A DNA stretch of 64,000 bases from positions 1 through 64,000 of the forward strand of contig NZ_FNOX01000013.1 in assembly GCF_900107155.1 (NCBI RefSeq), read 5' to 3'. Both the position numbers and the translations under genes were made by a program. The DNA comes from Pseudomonas salomonii (GTDB lineage Bacteria; Pseudomonadota; Gammaproteobacteria; Pseudomonadales; Pseudomonadaceae). Shown here one piece after another: positions 43,463 to 51,845 of this stretch. Numbering within the stretch: the first letter of the stretch is position 1; each line of letters opens with the position of its first letter. Below the pieces are notes generated by a model, which was given only the letters and a program-made list of their open reading frames with translations, ran no database searches and was not told the origin of the DNA.

Positions 43463-45985
43463 TTAGAGGCTGCGAGCAACCTGGACCTTCTCGTAGACTT
43501 CAATCTTGTCGCCAGCCTTGACGTCGTTGTAGCTCTTGACGCCGATACCGCATTCCATGCCGGCACGTACCTCGGAAGCGTCATCCTTGAAGCGGCGCAG
43601 GGATTCCAGCTCGCCTTCGAAGATAACGATGTCTTCACGCAGTACACGGATCGGACGGTTACGGTACACAGTACCTTCGATAACCATGCAACCGGCGATC
43701 GCACCGAATTTCGGCGAGCGGAACACGTCACGCACCTCGGCAACACCCAGGATGTTCTCCCGGACATCGCTGCCAAGCATGCCGGTAAGGGCTTTCTTGA
43801 CGTCTTCGATGATGTCGTAGATGACGTTGTAGTAACGCATGTCCAGGCCTTCCTGCTCGACGATCTTGCGAGCGCCAGCATCGGCACGCACGTTGAAGCC
43901 GAACAGTACAGCGTTGGAAGCCAGTGCCAGGTTGGCGTCGGATTCGGTGATACCACCGACACCGCCACCCACAACGCGCACTTGCACTTCGTCGTTACCC
44001 AGGCCATTCAAGGCGCCGTTCAACGCTTCGAGGGAACCACGAACGTCAGATTTGAGGACGATGTTAAGCGTCTTCTTCTCTGCCTGGCCCATGTTCTCGA
44101 AGATGTTTTCCAGCTTGCCGGCGTGAGCACGAGCCAGTTTGACTTCGCGGAACTTGCCTTGACGGAACAGAGCCACTTCACGGGCTTTCTTCTCGTCCGA
44201 CAGCACGCTCATCTCGTCGCCAGCGTCCGGCGTACCGTCCAGGCCGAGGATCTCGACCGGGATGGAAGGACCGGCTTCCTTGATTGGCTTGCCGTTCTCG
44301 TCGAGCATGGCACGTACACGGCCATAGTTCGAACCGACCAGGACCATGTCGCCCTGGCGCAGGGTACCGTCTTGAACCAGAACGGTTGCAACCGGGCCAC
44401 GACCTTTGTCGAGACGCGATTCAACCACAACACCGCGACCCGGGGCCGATGGTGTTGCTTTGAGTTCCAGGACTTCAGCTTGCAGCAGAACAGCTTCGAG
44501 CAGCTCGTCTACACCGGTACCGACTTTCGCCGAAACCGAAACGAACGGCGTATCACCGCCCCACTCTTCAGAAGTCACGCCGTGCACCGACAGTTCGCTA
44601 CGGATGCGATCGAGATCGGCGCCCGGCTTGTCGATTTTGTTCACTGCAACTACCAGTGGAACACCAGCGGCCTTGGCGTGCTGAACAGCTTCAATGGTCT
44701 GCGGCATCACGCCGTCGTCCGCTGCAACTACCAGGATCACGATGTCAGTCGCCTTGGCACCACGAGCACGCATTGCGGTAAACGCAGCGTGGCCAGGGGT
44801 GTCCAGGAAGGTGACCATGCCGCGCTCGGTTTCAACGTGGTATGCACCGATGTGCTGGGTGATACCGCCGGCTTCGCCAGCAGCTACCTTGGCACGACGG
44901 ATGTAATCGAGCAGCGATGTCTTACCATGGTCAACGTGACCCATTACGGTCACAACTGGCGCACGGGAGAACGTCTCACCTTCAAACTTCAGGGACTCGG
45001 CCAGGGAATCTTCCAGGGCGGTGTCGCTGACCAGGGTCACTTTGTGGCCCAGTTCTTCGGCTACCAGTTGAGCAGTTTCCTGATCAAGCACCTGGTTGAT
45101 GGTCGCTGGAGTACCCAGTTTGAACATGAACTTGATGATTTCAGCGGCCTTGACCGACATCTGATTGGCGAGATCGCCAACAGAAATGGTCTCGCCGATC
45201 TGCACATCACGCACGACAGGGCCGGTTGGGCTCTGGAAACCGTGGGCGTTGCGCTTTTTCAGCTTGGCCTTGCCGCGACCACCACGACGGAAGCTATCGC
45301 TTTCTTCGTCGGTAGTACGTGGGGCAACGCGTGGAGCCGGCGCCTTCTCTTTGACCGAAGCGCGATGCGGAGCGTTTTTACGCTCGCCATCACCACCGCC
45401 ACTGCGACGATTGTTGTCGTCGGCACGTGGTTTGTCCGGACGACGAGGTTCGTCGCGCTTGCGATCAGCTGCTGGAGCCGGAGCGGCGGCAACCGGAGCG
45501 GCCTCACGCACAGCTTCTACAGGAGCGCTAGGCGTGGCGACCGCTTCAGTACCAGCAGGTTGCGCAGCAGCAGGCTGGCGACGCGCTTCTTCTTCGGCGC
45601 GACGCTTGGCTTCTTCTTCAGCCTTCTGACGAGCAGCATTTTCTACTGCGCGACGCTCTTCCAGCTCGCGTTTGCGCTCGGCTTCGATTTCTTCCGGGCT
45701 GCGCTGTACGAAGACTTTCTTCTTGCGTACTTCAACGCTGATGCTCTTGCTACCAGCAACACGCAGGGTGCTGGTGGTTTTGCGCTGCAATGTAATCTTG
45801 CGCGGTTCTTCCACTTTCGCCTTGTGGCTGCTCTTCAAGTGAGTCAGCAAAGACTGCTTCTCACTATCGCTCACACCTTCATCGGCGGCGGTGTGCGGCA
45901 GACCTGCCTCACGCATCTGCTGCAACAGGCGCTCTACCGGTGTTTTGACCTCATCGGCCAGTTGTTTCACCGTGACTTGCGTCAT
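43463..45985 (-). CDS. infB: Translation initiation factor IF-2
   Basis: An 840-residue GTPase that recruits fMet-tRNA to the 30S subunit. The long N-terminal region (to about residue 330) is rich in Glu/Lys/Arg/Ala and low in complexity. The G domain has GHVDHGKTSLLDYIR, DTPGHAAF and NKIDKPGAD. The C-terminal domains bind fMet-tRNA, whose gene lies in the same gene cluster. It is 27 bp after nusA. Confidence 0.98.
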   Translation of the reverse strand: MTQVTVKQLADEVKTPVERLLQQMREAGLPHTAADEGVSDSEKQSLLTHLKSSHKAKVEEPRKITLQRKTTSTLRVAGSKSISVEVRKKKVFVQRSPEEIEAERKRELEERRAVENAARQKAEEEAKRRAEEEARRQPAAAQPAGTEAVATPSAPVEAVREAAPVAAAPAPAADRKRDEPRRPDKPRADDNNRRSGGGDGERKNAPHRASVKEKAPAPRVAPRTTDEESDSFRRGGRGKAKLKKRNAHGFQSPTGPVVRDVQIGETISVGDLANQMSVKAAEIIKFMFKLGTPATINQVLDQETAQLVAEELGHKVTLVSDTALEDSLAESLKFEGETFSRAPVVTVMGHVDHGKTSLLDYIRRAKVAAGEAGGITQHIGAYHVETERGMVTFLDTPGHAAFTAMRARGAKATDIVILVVAADDGVMPQTIEAVQHAKAAGVPLVVAVNKIDKPGADLDRIRSELSVHGVTSEEWGGDTPFVSVSAKVGTGVDELLEAVLLQAEVLELKATPSAPGRGVVVESRLDKGRGPVATVLVQDGTLRQGDMVLVGSNYGRVRAMLDENGKPIKEAGPSIPVEILGLDGTPDAGDEMSVLSDEKKAREVALFRQGKFREVKLARAHAGKLENIFENMGQAEKKTLNIVLKSDVRGSLEALNGALNGLGNDEVQVRVVGGGVGGITESDANLALASNAVLFGFNVRADAGARKIVEQEGLDMRYYNVIYDIIEDVKKALTGMLGSDVRENILGVAEVRDVFRSPKFGAIAGCMVIEGTVYRNRPIRVLREDIVIFEGELESLRRFKDDASEVRAGMECGIGVKSYNDVKAGDKIEVYEKVQVARSL

Positions 45986-46012
45986 GCACTTCTCTCCTCA
46001 GGCCGCGCCTAG

Positions 46013-47494
46013 TTACTCGAACCAATGGGCTCGGGCGGCCATGATCAACTTGCCGGCACGATCATCGTCAATGCCGTCGATGTCGAGCAGATCGTCAATA
46101 GACTGCTCGGCCAGGTCTTCGCGGGTAATTACGCCGCGCACCGCCAGTTCCATCGCCAAATCCTTGTCCATACCCTCAAGCGAGAGCAGGTCTTCGGCCG
46201 GATGGGCGTCTGCCAGCTTTTCCTCAGTAGCGATGGCTTTAGTCAACAAGCGATCCTTGGCCCGAGCGCGAAGCTCGTTGACGGTGTCTTCGTCAAAGCC
46301 GTCGATGTTGAGCATTTCTTCCAACGGTACGTAGGCAATCTCTTCCAGGCTGGTGAAGCCTTCATCAACCAGTACCTGTGCCAGGTCTTCATCGACTTCC
46401 AACTCTTCGATGAAGTTGCGCAGGATGTCACCGGTTTCAGCTTGCTGCTTAGCCTGGATGTCCGATTCGGTCATCACGTTCAGGGTCCAGCCGGTCAGTT
46501 GGCTGGCCAGACGCACGTTCTGACCACCACGACCAATGGCCTGAGCCAGATTGTCTGCGCCAACGGCGATGTCCATTGCATGGGCATCTTCGTCAACGAT
46601 AATTGCCGCCACTTCAGCCGGCGACATGGCGTTGATCACGAACTGCGCCGGGTTATCGTCCCACAGGACGATGTCCACACGCTCACCGCCCAACTCGCCC
46701 GACACTGCCTGGACGCGCGAACCGCGCATACCAATGCAAGCGCCTTGCGGGTCGATACGCTTGTCCTTGGAGCGGACCGCGATCTTGGCGCGCGAACCCG
46801 GGTCGCGGGACGCAGCCATGACTTCGATCAGGCCTTCGGCGATTTCCGGCACTTCGATGCGGAACAGCTCGATCAGCATTTCCGGCGCGGTACGCGACAG
46901 GATCAGCTGAGGGCCGCGGTTCTCGGTGCGGATTTCCTTGAGCAGCGCACGCAGACGCACGCCGACACGGAAGGTTTCGCGAGAGATGATGTCTTCGCGG
47001 GCCAGCAACGCTTCGGCGTTGTTGCCCAGGTCAACGATCACGTTGTCGCGGGTCACTTTTTTCACGGTGCCGGAGATGATCTCACCCAGGCGTTCGCGAT
47101 AAGCGTCAACGACTTGAGCGCGCTCAGCTTCGCGAACCTTTTGCACGATGACCTGCTTGGCGGTCTGTGCAGCAATACGGCCGAACTCGATCGACTCGAT
47201 CTTTTCTTCGACGACATCACCGACCTGGGCGCCCGGATGCGTTTGCGCAACCTTGCTCGGCCAGGTTTCGATGGCCGGATCATCAAGATCGGCTTCTTCG
47301 ACGACCGTCCAGCGACGGAAAGTCTCATAGGCACCGGTGTGGCGGTTGATTTCCACACGCAGATCAACTTCGTCTTCAAAACGCTTTTTGGTAGCAGTGG
47401 CCAGGGCCAGCTCCAGCGCTTCAAAAATCACGTTTGCCGGTACGCCCTTTTCATTGGATACCGACTCAACAACCAGCAGTACTTCTTTGCTCAT
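46013..47494 (-). CDS. nusA: Transcription termination/antitermination factor NusA
   Basis: A 493-residue RNA polymerase-associated factor. An N-terminal polymerase-binding domain is followed by S1 (about 135-200), two KH domains (with IGMRGSRVQAV and IGRGGQNVRLAS) and two C-terminal acidic repeats (ending in LLDIDGIDDDRAGKLIMAAR), as in E. coli. The start MSKEVLLVVE is conserved; seven in-frame codons upstream are unlikely to be used. It acts at rRNA boxA sites such as the one at 209-220. Confidence 0.98.
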   Translation of the reverse strand: MSKEVLLVVESVSNEKGVPANVIFEALELALATATKKRFEDEVDLRVEINRHTGAYETFRRWTVVEEADLDDPAIETWPSKVAQTHPGAQVGDVVEEKIESIEFGRIAAQTAKQVIVQKVREAERAQVVDAYRERLGEIISGTVKKVTRDNVIVDLGNNAEALLAREDIISRETFRVGVRLRALLKEIRTENRGPQLILSRTAPEMLIELFRIEVPEIAEGLIEVMAASRDPGSRAKIAVRSKDKRIDPQGACIGMRGSRVQAVSGELGGERVDIVLWDDNPAQFVINAMSPAEVAAIIVDEDAHAMDIAVGADNLAQAIGRGGQNVRLASQLTGWTLNVMTESDIQAKQQAETGDILRNFIEELEVDEDLAQVLVDEGFTSLEEIAYVPLEEMLNIDGFDEDTVNELRARAKDRLLTKAIATEEKLADAHPAEDLLSLEGMDKDLAMELAVRGVITREDLAEQSIDDLLDIDGIDDDRAGKLIMAARAHWFE

Positions 47495-47541
47495 CGTACG
47501 CCTCGCCTTTCGCAAGCCATTGGATCCGCGGGATCCGCGTC

Positions 47542-48000
47542 TCAGTCAAAACTGGGAATAATGTTGGCCTTGTCGATCATATCGATCGGCAACAGGAATT
47601 CATGGTCTTCTACCTGCACCACGACATCCTGTTCTTCTACACCGCGCAGAAGGCCCTGAAAGTTGCGTCGCCCTTCAAAGGGAGAGCGCAGCTTGATCTT
47701 CACTTGTTCACCGGCAAATTTTGCAAACTGATCAATAGTGAACAGTGGGCGTTCCATGCCTGGCGAGGAAACTTCGAGGGTGTATTCAACGGCGATTGGA
47801 TCTTCAACATCCAGCACACCGCTGATCTGACGGCTGACAATGGCACAATCGTCCACCAGCACACCGCCCTCTTTATCGATATAAACGCGCAACATTGAGT
47901 GGCGACCTTGAGCCGAAAACTCAATACCCCAGCATTCATAGCCTAGGGCCACGACCACCGGGGCCAGCAAGGCCTGCAACTCTTCTAGCTTGCTCGACAC
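47542..48000 (-). CDS. rimP: Ribosome maturation factor RimP
   Basis: A 152-residue factor for 30S maturation, with conserved GYECWGIEF and YTLEVSSPGMERPL. The GTG at 48000 gives the family N-terminus SSKLEELQALLAPVV and follows GAGGGGG at good spacing. Longer starts at 48018 and 48063 would run over this site and a terminator hairpin. It is the first protein gene of rimP-nusA-infB. Confidence 0.95.
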   Translation of the reverse strand: MSSKLEELQALLAPVVVALGYECWGIEFSAQGRHSMLRVYIDKEGGVLVDDCAIVSRQISGVLDVEDPIAVEYTLEVSSPGMERPLFTIDQFAKFAGEQVKIKLRSPFEGRRNFQGLLRGVEEQDVVVQVEDHEFLLPIDMIDKANIIPSFD

Positions 48001-48040
48001 CTGAACCCCCTCGTGCATGTATGTGCATGCTGTGCAAAAT

Positions 48041-48063
48041 AAAAAAATGGGCGAAACGCCCAT
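48041..48063 (-). terminator. Strong terminator hairpin 40 bp upstream of rimP
   Basis: On the minus strand ATGGGCG, loop TTT and CGCCCAT are followed by a run of Ts. No promoter is evident between it and rimP, so rimP-nusA-infB expression may require read-through. Confidence 0.85.
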
Positions 48064-48108
48064 CCTTGAAACGCCGTCGAACAGCGGCGTTGAAAGTGTC
48101 CAGCTAAC

Positions 48109-48130
48109 AAAAAGCCCCTTAAAAGGGGCT
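48109..48130 (-). terminator. Terminator hairpin directly after tRNA-fMet
   Basis: On the minus strand AGCCCCT, loop TTTA and AGGGGCT lead into TTTTG, starting 10 bp after the tRNA 3' end. A further hairpin (AACGCCG/CGGCGTT, 48070-48091) lies between this and the next terminator. Confidence 0.8.
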
Positions 48131-48140
48131 CCGCTAAAAC

Positions 48141-48217
<77 letters not shown>

Positions 48218-48284
48218 ACAAAGCTGGGGCGGAAGTATACGACCGATCCCTTACAGGGTCAATGTAACCTTCCACCTACAAGAA

Positions 48285-48302
48285 AGCCCGCAACAGCGGG
48301 CT
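48285..48302 (-). terminator. Hairpin between tRNA-Leu and tRNA-fMet
   Basis: On the minus strand AGCCCGC, loop TGTT and GCGGGCT are followed by TTCTTG. It starts 12 bp after the tRNA-Leu 3' end and could terminate partly or mark processing. Confidence 0.6.
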
Positions 48303-48313
48303 CTCCTGATAAT

Positions 48314-48399
48314 TGGTACCGAGAAGGGGACTCGAACCCCTACACCCTATGGGCACAACCACCTCAAGGTTGCGTGTCTACCAATTCCACCACCTCGGC
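48314..48399 (-). tRNA. tRNA-Leu (GAG)
   Basis: An 86-nt class II tRNA on the minus strand, from GCCGAGGTGG to CGGTACCA with CCA encoded. The anticodon loop CCTTGAGGT carries GAG. The long variable arm (TGCCCATAGGGTGTA) and the T-loop GGTTCGAGTCC are clear. It is between secG and tRNA-fMet, as in other pseudomonads. Confidence 0.96.
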
Positions 48400-48421
48400 A
48401 ATACAGCGTTTACAACCCTTC

Positions 48422-48805
48422 TTACTTCTGCTCTTGAGCTGGAGGTACGTCAGTCGCTGGAGTAGCCGACTTTTGCTCTTGAAGCACCGGGACATCATCA
48501 GAAGCCGGTTTTGCTTTTGGTACTTCCAACACTGCTGGGTTTGGGAGACCTACTTGAGTCAGCACATGAGCTTTCTCTTTAGCAAAGTAACCTAACCCCA
48601 AGCTGGTTATGAAGAAACCGGCGGCAAGTATAGCAGTAAACTTACTAAGAAAGGTAGAGGAACCTTGGCTTCCGAACACAGTATTTGAAGCACCTGCACC
48701 GAAAGACGCACCAGCATCCGCACCTTTACCCTGTTGCAACAAAACCAGGGCAACTACGCCCAGGGCAGCCAACAGATGAAAAACGACTACGACTGTTTCC
48801 AGCAT
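48422..48805 (-). CDS. secG: Preprotein translocase subunit SecG
   Basis: A 127-residue subunit of SecYEG with two membrane helices (about 4-22 and 54-74) and the conserved LLQQGKGADAGASFGAGASNTVFGSQG loop. The start MLETVVVVFH is the family start. The C-terminal tail (PVLQEQKSATPATDVPPAQE) is hydrophilic and longer than in E. coli. It lies 4 bp after tpiA. Confidence 0.95.
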   Translation of the reverse strand: MLETVVVVFHLLAALGVVALVLLQQGKGADAGASFGAGASNTVFGSQGSSTFLSKFTAILAAGFFITSLGLGYFAKEKAHVLTQVGLPNPAVLEVPKAKPASDDVPVLQEQKSATPATDVPPAQEQK

Positions 48806-48809
48806 TTTT

Positions 48810-49565
48810 TCAGTTTCCCGCGGCGCGACAGATCGCACCGAACTCATCTGCATTCAGGGAAGCTCCACCAATGAGCCCCCCATCGATATCCGGCATGCCG
48901 AACAGTTCGACCGCATTGGCCGCCTTCACGCTGCCGCCGTATAGAAGCCGCACACCTTGTGCGACTTCAGAATTCTCTGCCGCTAACTGCGCGCGAATGG
49001 CTGCGTGCACATCCTGCGCCTGTTGCGGTGTAGCAGTCAGCCCGGTGCCAATGGCCCAGACCGGCTCGTAAGCGATTACTGCCTTTGCAAATGCACCAAC
49101 ACCCAGCTCCTCGATGATGCTGCCCAGCTGACGCGAGACAACTTCCAGAGTCTTGCCCGATTCACGCTGCTCCAGGGTCTCCCCTATGCACAACACGGGA
49201 ATCAAGCCACAAGCCTGTGCAGCTGCGAACTTGCGATTGAGTGTCCCATCACGCTCGCCCATCATCTGACGGCGCTCGGAGTGCCCGACAAGCACATAGG
49301 AACAACCCGCATCAACCAGCTGACTCGGTGAAATCTCACCGGTCAACGCACCTTGCATGGGTTCCACCGCAGAGTTCTGCGCGCCGACCTGAATCGACTT
49401 GCCTTTCAAGCCATCAACCACTTGGTTGATATGCAAGCAAGGCGGGAAAACCGCAACATCAACACCGCCAGGCAAGGCCAAGTGACGAAGGCCATTGATC
49501 AGCTCAGCGACACTGGCGCGGGTACCGTGCATCTTCCAGTTACCAGCTACCATAGTGCGACGCAT
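48810..49565 (-). CDS. tpiA: Triosephosphate isomerase
   Basis: A 251-residue TIM-barrel enzyme. NWKMHGT (Asn, Lys), LVGHSERRQ (His) and AYEPVWAIGTG (catalytic Glu, flexible loop) are all present. It is between glmM and secG. Confidence 0.97.
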   Translation of the reverse strand: MRRTMVAGNWKMHGTRASVAELINGLRHLALPGGVDVAVFPPCLHINQVVDGLKGKSIQVGAQNSAVEPMQGALTGEISPSQLVDAGCSYVLVGHSERRQMMGERDGTLNRKFAAAQACGLIPVLCIGETLEQRESGKTLEVVSRQLGSIIEELGVGAFAKAVIAYEPVWAIGTGLTATPQQAQDVHAAIRAQLAAENSEVAQGVRLLYGGSVKAANAVELFGMPDIDGGLIGGASLNADEFGAICRAAGN

Positions 49566-49631
49566 GCTGTACCTCGTCGGTCAAAGTGGGCGCAGATGTT
49601 ACCCAACCACATCATCACTGGCAAGCCGAAT

Positions 49632-50969
49632 TCAGGCGCAAATTTCAGTTACCAGTTTTGCCAGGTCTTCGGCGTGGCCGCGAACCTGCGTTTCGTCCTC
49701 GCCTTCGACCATGACACGCACCAACGGCTCTGTGCCGGACTTGCGCAACAACACGCGGCCACGCCCCGCCATTGCGAGGGTCACACGCTCACAGGCGTCT
49801 TTGACAGCAGGGTGCTCGATAGGGTTTTCGCCACCGGCAAAGCGCACATTCAGCAGAACCTGCGGGCATTTGCGCAGCGCCTGGCGCGCTTGAGCCAGAC
49901 TCTCTTTGCGACGACGCAACGACAGCAGCACCTGCAGCGCAGCAATAATGGCATCGCCCGTGGTGGTGTGCTGGAAGCAAACCACATGCCCCGAGTTCTC
50001 TCCGCCCACCAGCCAGTTACGTTCCAGCAACTCGGCGATGACATAGCGGTCACCGACATTGGCGCGTACAAACGGAATCCCCAGCTCTGCCAAGGCCAAC
50101 TCGAGCCCGAGGTTGCTCATCAGCGTGCCAACCACACCGCCTTGCAGCCTGTCACGCTCATGCAGGTCGCGGGCAATGATGAACAACAGCTCATCGCCAT
50201 CCACCACTGCGCCGGTGTGATCCACCATCAATACGCGGTCACCGTCGCCATCGAAGGCAATGCCGAGGTCAGCGTGCTCAGCCAGGACAGCAGCCTGCAG
50301 CTGCTCCATATGCGTCGAGCCGCAGTTATCGTTGATGTTCAAACCATTTGGCTGGGCCGACAGCACCGTCACATCGGCGCCCAGCTCCTTGAATACGCTG
50401 GGAGCCACTTTGTAGGTTGCACCGTGAGCGCAGTCGACAACAATTTTGAGGCCGGCAAAATTGGTACTGGTCGGCACGCTGCTCTTGCAAAACTCGATGT
50501 AACGGCCCGAGGCATCATTGATACGCGAGACCTTGCCCAGTTTGCTGGACTCAACCACGGTCATCGGCGCATCCAGCAACTCTTCGATCATCAGTTCGAT
50601 CTCGTCCGGCAGCTTGGTGCCCTGGCCCGAGAAGAACTTGATGCCGTTGTCATCATGGGGATTGTGCGAGGCACTGATCACGATACCGGCTTCAGCGTGG
50701 AAGGTACGCGTCAGGTAAGCGATTGCAGGTGTCGGCATGGGCCCCAGCAGCATGACATCGGCGCCTGCGGCAGACAGCCCCGCCTCCAGCGCAGATTCGA
50801 ACATATAACCCGAGATGCGGGTGTCTTTGCCCACCAGGATGCGGCAAGCGCCCATGCTGCGGAACGCCATACCGGCCGCCCAACCCAGCTTGAGCATAAA
50901 ATCAGGAGTAATCGGGAATTCGCCGACCCGACCACGAATACCGTCGGTGCCAAAATATTTTTTAGTCAT
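49632..50969 (-). CDS. glmM: Phosphoglucosamine mutase
   Basis: A 445-residue enzyme converting glucosamine-6-phosphate to glucosamine-1-phosphate for peptidoglycan and LPS. The phosphoserine loop is ISASHNPHDDNGIKFF, the metal loop DGDGDRVLMVD and the phosphate-binding loop RKSGTEPLVRVM. FGTDGIRG is the family N-terminus. It follows folP by 16 bp. Confidence 0.97.
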   Translation of the reverse strand: MTKKYFGTDGIRGRVGEFPITPDFMLKLGWAAGMAFRSMGACRILVGKDTRISGYMFESALEAGLSAAGADVMLLGPMPTPAIAYLTRTFHAEAGIVISASHNPHDDNGIKFFSGQGTKLPDEIELMIEELLDAPMTVVESSKLGKVSRINDASGRYIEFCKSSVPTSTNFAGLKIVVDCAHGATYKVAPSVFKELGADVTVLSAQPNGLNINDNCGSTHMEQLQAAVLAEHADLGIAFDGDGDRVLMVDHTGAVVDGDELLFIIARDLHERDRLQGGVVGTLMSNLGLELALAELGIPFVRANVGDRYVIAELLERNWLVGGENSGHVVCFQHTTTGDAIIAALQVLLSLRRRKESLAQARQALRKCPQVLLNVRFAGGENPIEHPAVKDACERVTLAMAGRGRVLLRKSGTEPLVRVMVEGEDETQVRGHAEDLAKLVTEICA

Positions 50970-50985
50970 AAGTGCTCCATCATTC

Positions 50986-51837
50986 TTATTCGGCTGATTC
51001 TACCGCGGCCAGCATGCGCACCACATCAACCGTCTCGGCGACGTCATGCACCCGCAAAATACGCGCGCCCTTGGTCACGGCAAGTGCCGCCAACGCCAGG
51101 CCACCGTGCAACCGCTCACCCACCGGGCGATTCAGGGCCAGCCCTATCATGCTCTTGCGCGACACGCCGACCAACAGGGGTCGACCAAGTGCGTGCAAGG
51201 CCTCCATATGCTTGAACAGGCTCAAGTTGTGTTGCAGGGTCTTGGCGAAGCCAAACCCGGGATCCAGGATAATCTGTTCGGCGGCGATACCCACCTTGGT
51301 GCACTCAGCCATTCTTTGCGCAAGAAACCCACTCACCTCCCCCACAAGATCATCGTAGTGCGGGCTGTCCTGCATATTGCCGGGCTCTCCCACCATATGC
51401 ATAAGGCACACCGGCAGCCCGGTGGCCGCCGCCGCATCCAGGGCGCCATCACGCTGAAGGGAGCGCACATCATTGATCAGCCCGGCACCGAGGCGCGCCG
51501 TCTCGCGCATTACGGCGGGAGTCGAGGTGTCCACCGAAATGATCACGTCCAACTCACGGGCAATCCGCTCGACGATTGGCGCAACCCGCTCAAGTTCCTC
51601 CAAGGGGGAAACCACGCGAGCGCCCGGCCGAGTTGACTCACCACCGACATCAATCAGTGTCGCGCCGGCCGCCACCATCGCCTCGGCATGACGCAACGCG
51701 GCATCCTGCTGGCTGAAGCGGCCGCCGTCAGAAAAAGAATCGGGGGTTACATTAAGAATGCCCATGACATGCGTATGGGCCAAATCAAGAACCCGGTTGC
51801 CGCAAGGCAACCGGGTGGAGGACAGCACAGAAGTCAT
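50986..51837 (-). CDS. folP: Dihydropteroate synthase
   Basis: A 283-residue folate enzyme, target of sulfonamides. Signatures are MGILNVTPDSFSDGG, LIDVGGESTRPGA and DPGFGFAKTLQHNL. It starts 8 bp after ftsH; ftsH-folP-glmM is a conserved order. Confidence 0.97.
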   Translation of the reverse strand: MTSVLSSTRLPCGNRVLDLAHTHVMGILNVTPDSFSDGGRFSQQDAALRHAEAMVAAGATLIDVGGESTRPGARVVSPLEELERVAPIVERIARELDVIISVDTSTPAVMRETARLGAGLINDVRSLQRDGALDAAAATGLPVCLMHMVGEPGNMQDSPHYDDLVGEVSGFLAQRMAECTKVGIAAEQIILDPGFGFAKTLQHNLSLFKHMEALHALGRPLLVGVSRKSMIGLALNRPVGERLHGGLALAALAVTKGARILRVHDVAETVDVVRMLAAVESAE

Positions 51838-51845
51838 TTCAAACC

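Noticed and set aside
43427..46012. An 861-codon open frame on the plus strand opposite infB
   Set aside because: Antisense shadow of infB with no motif and no ribosome-binding site of note.
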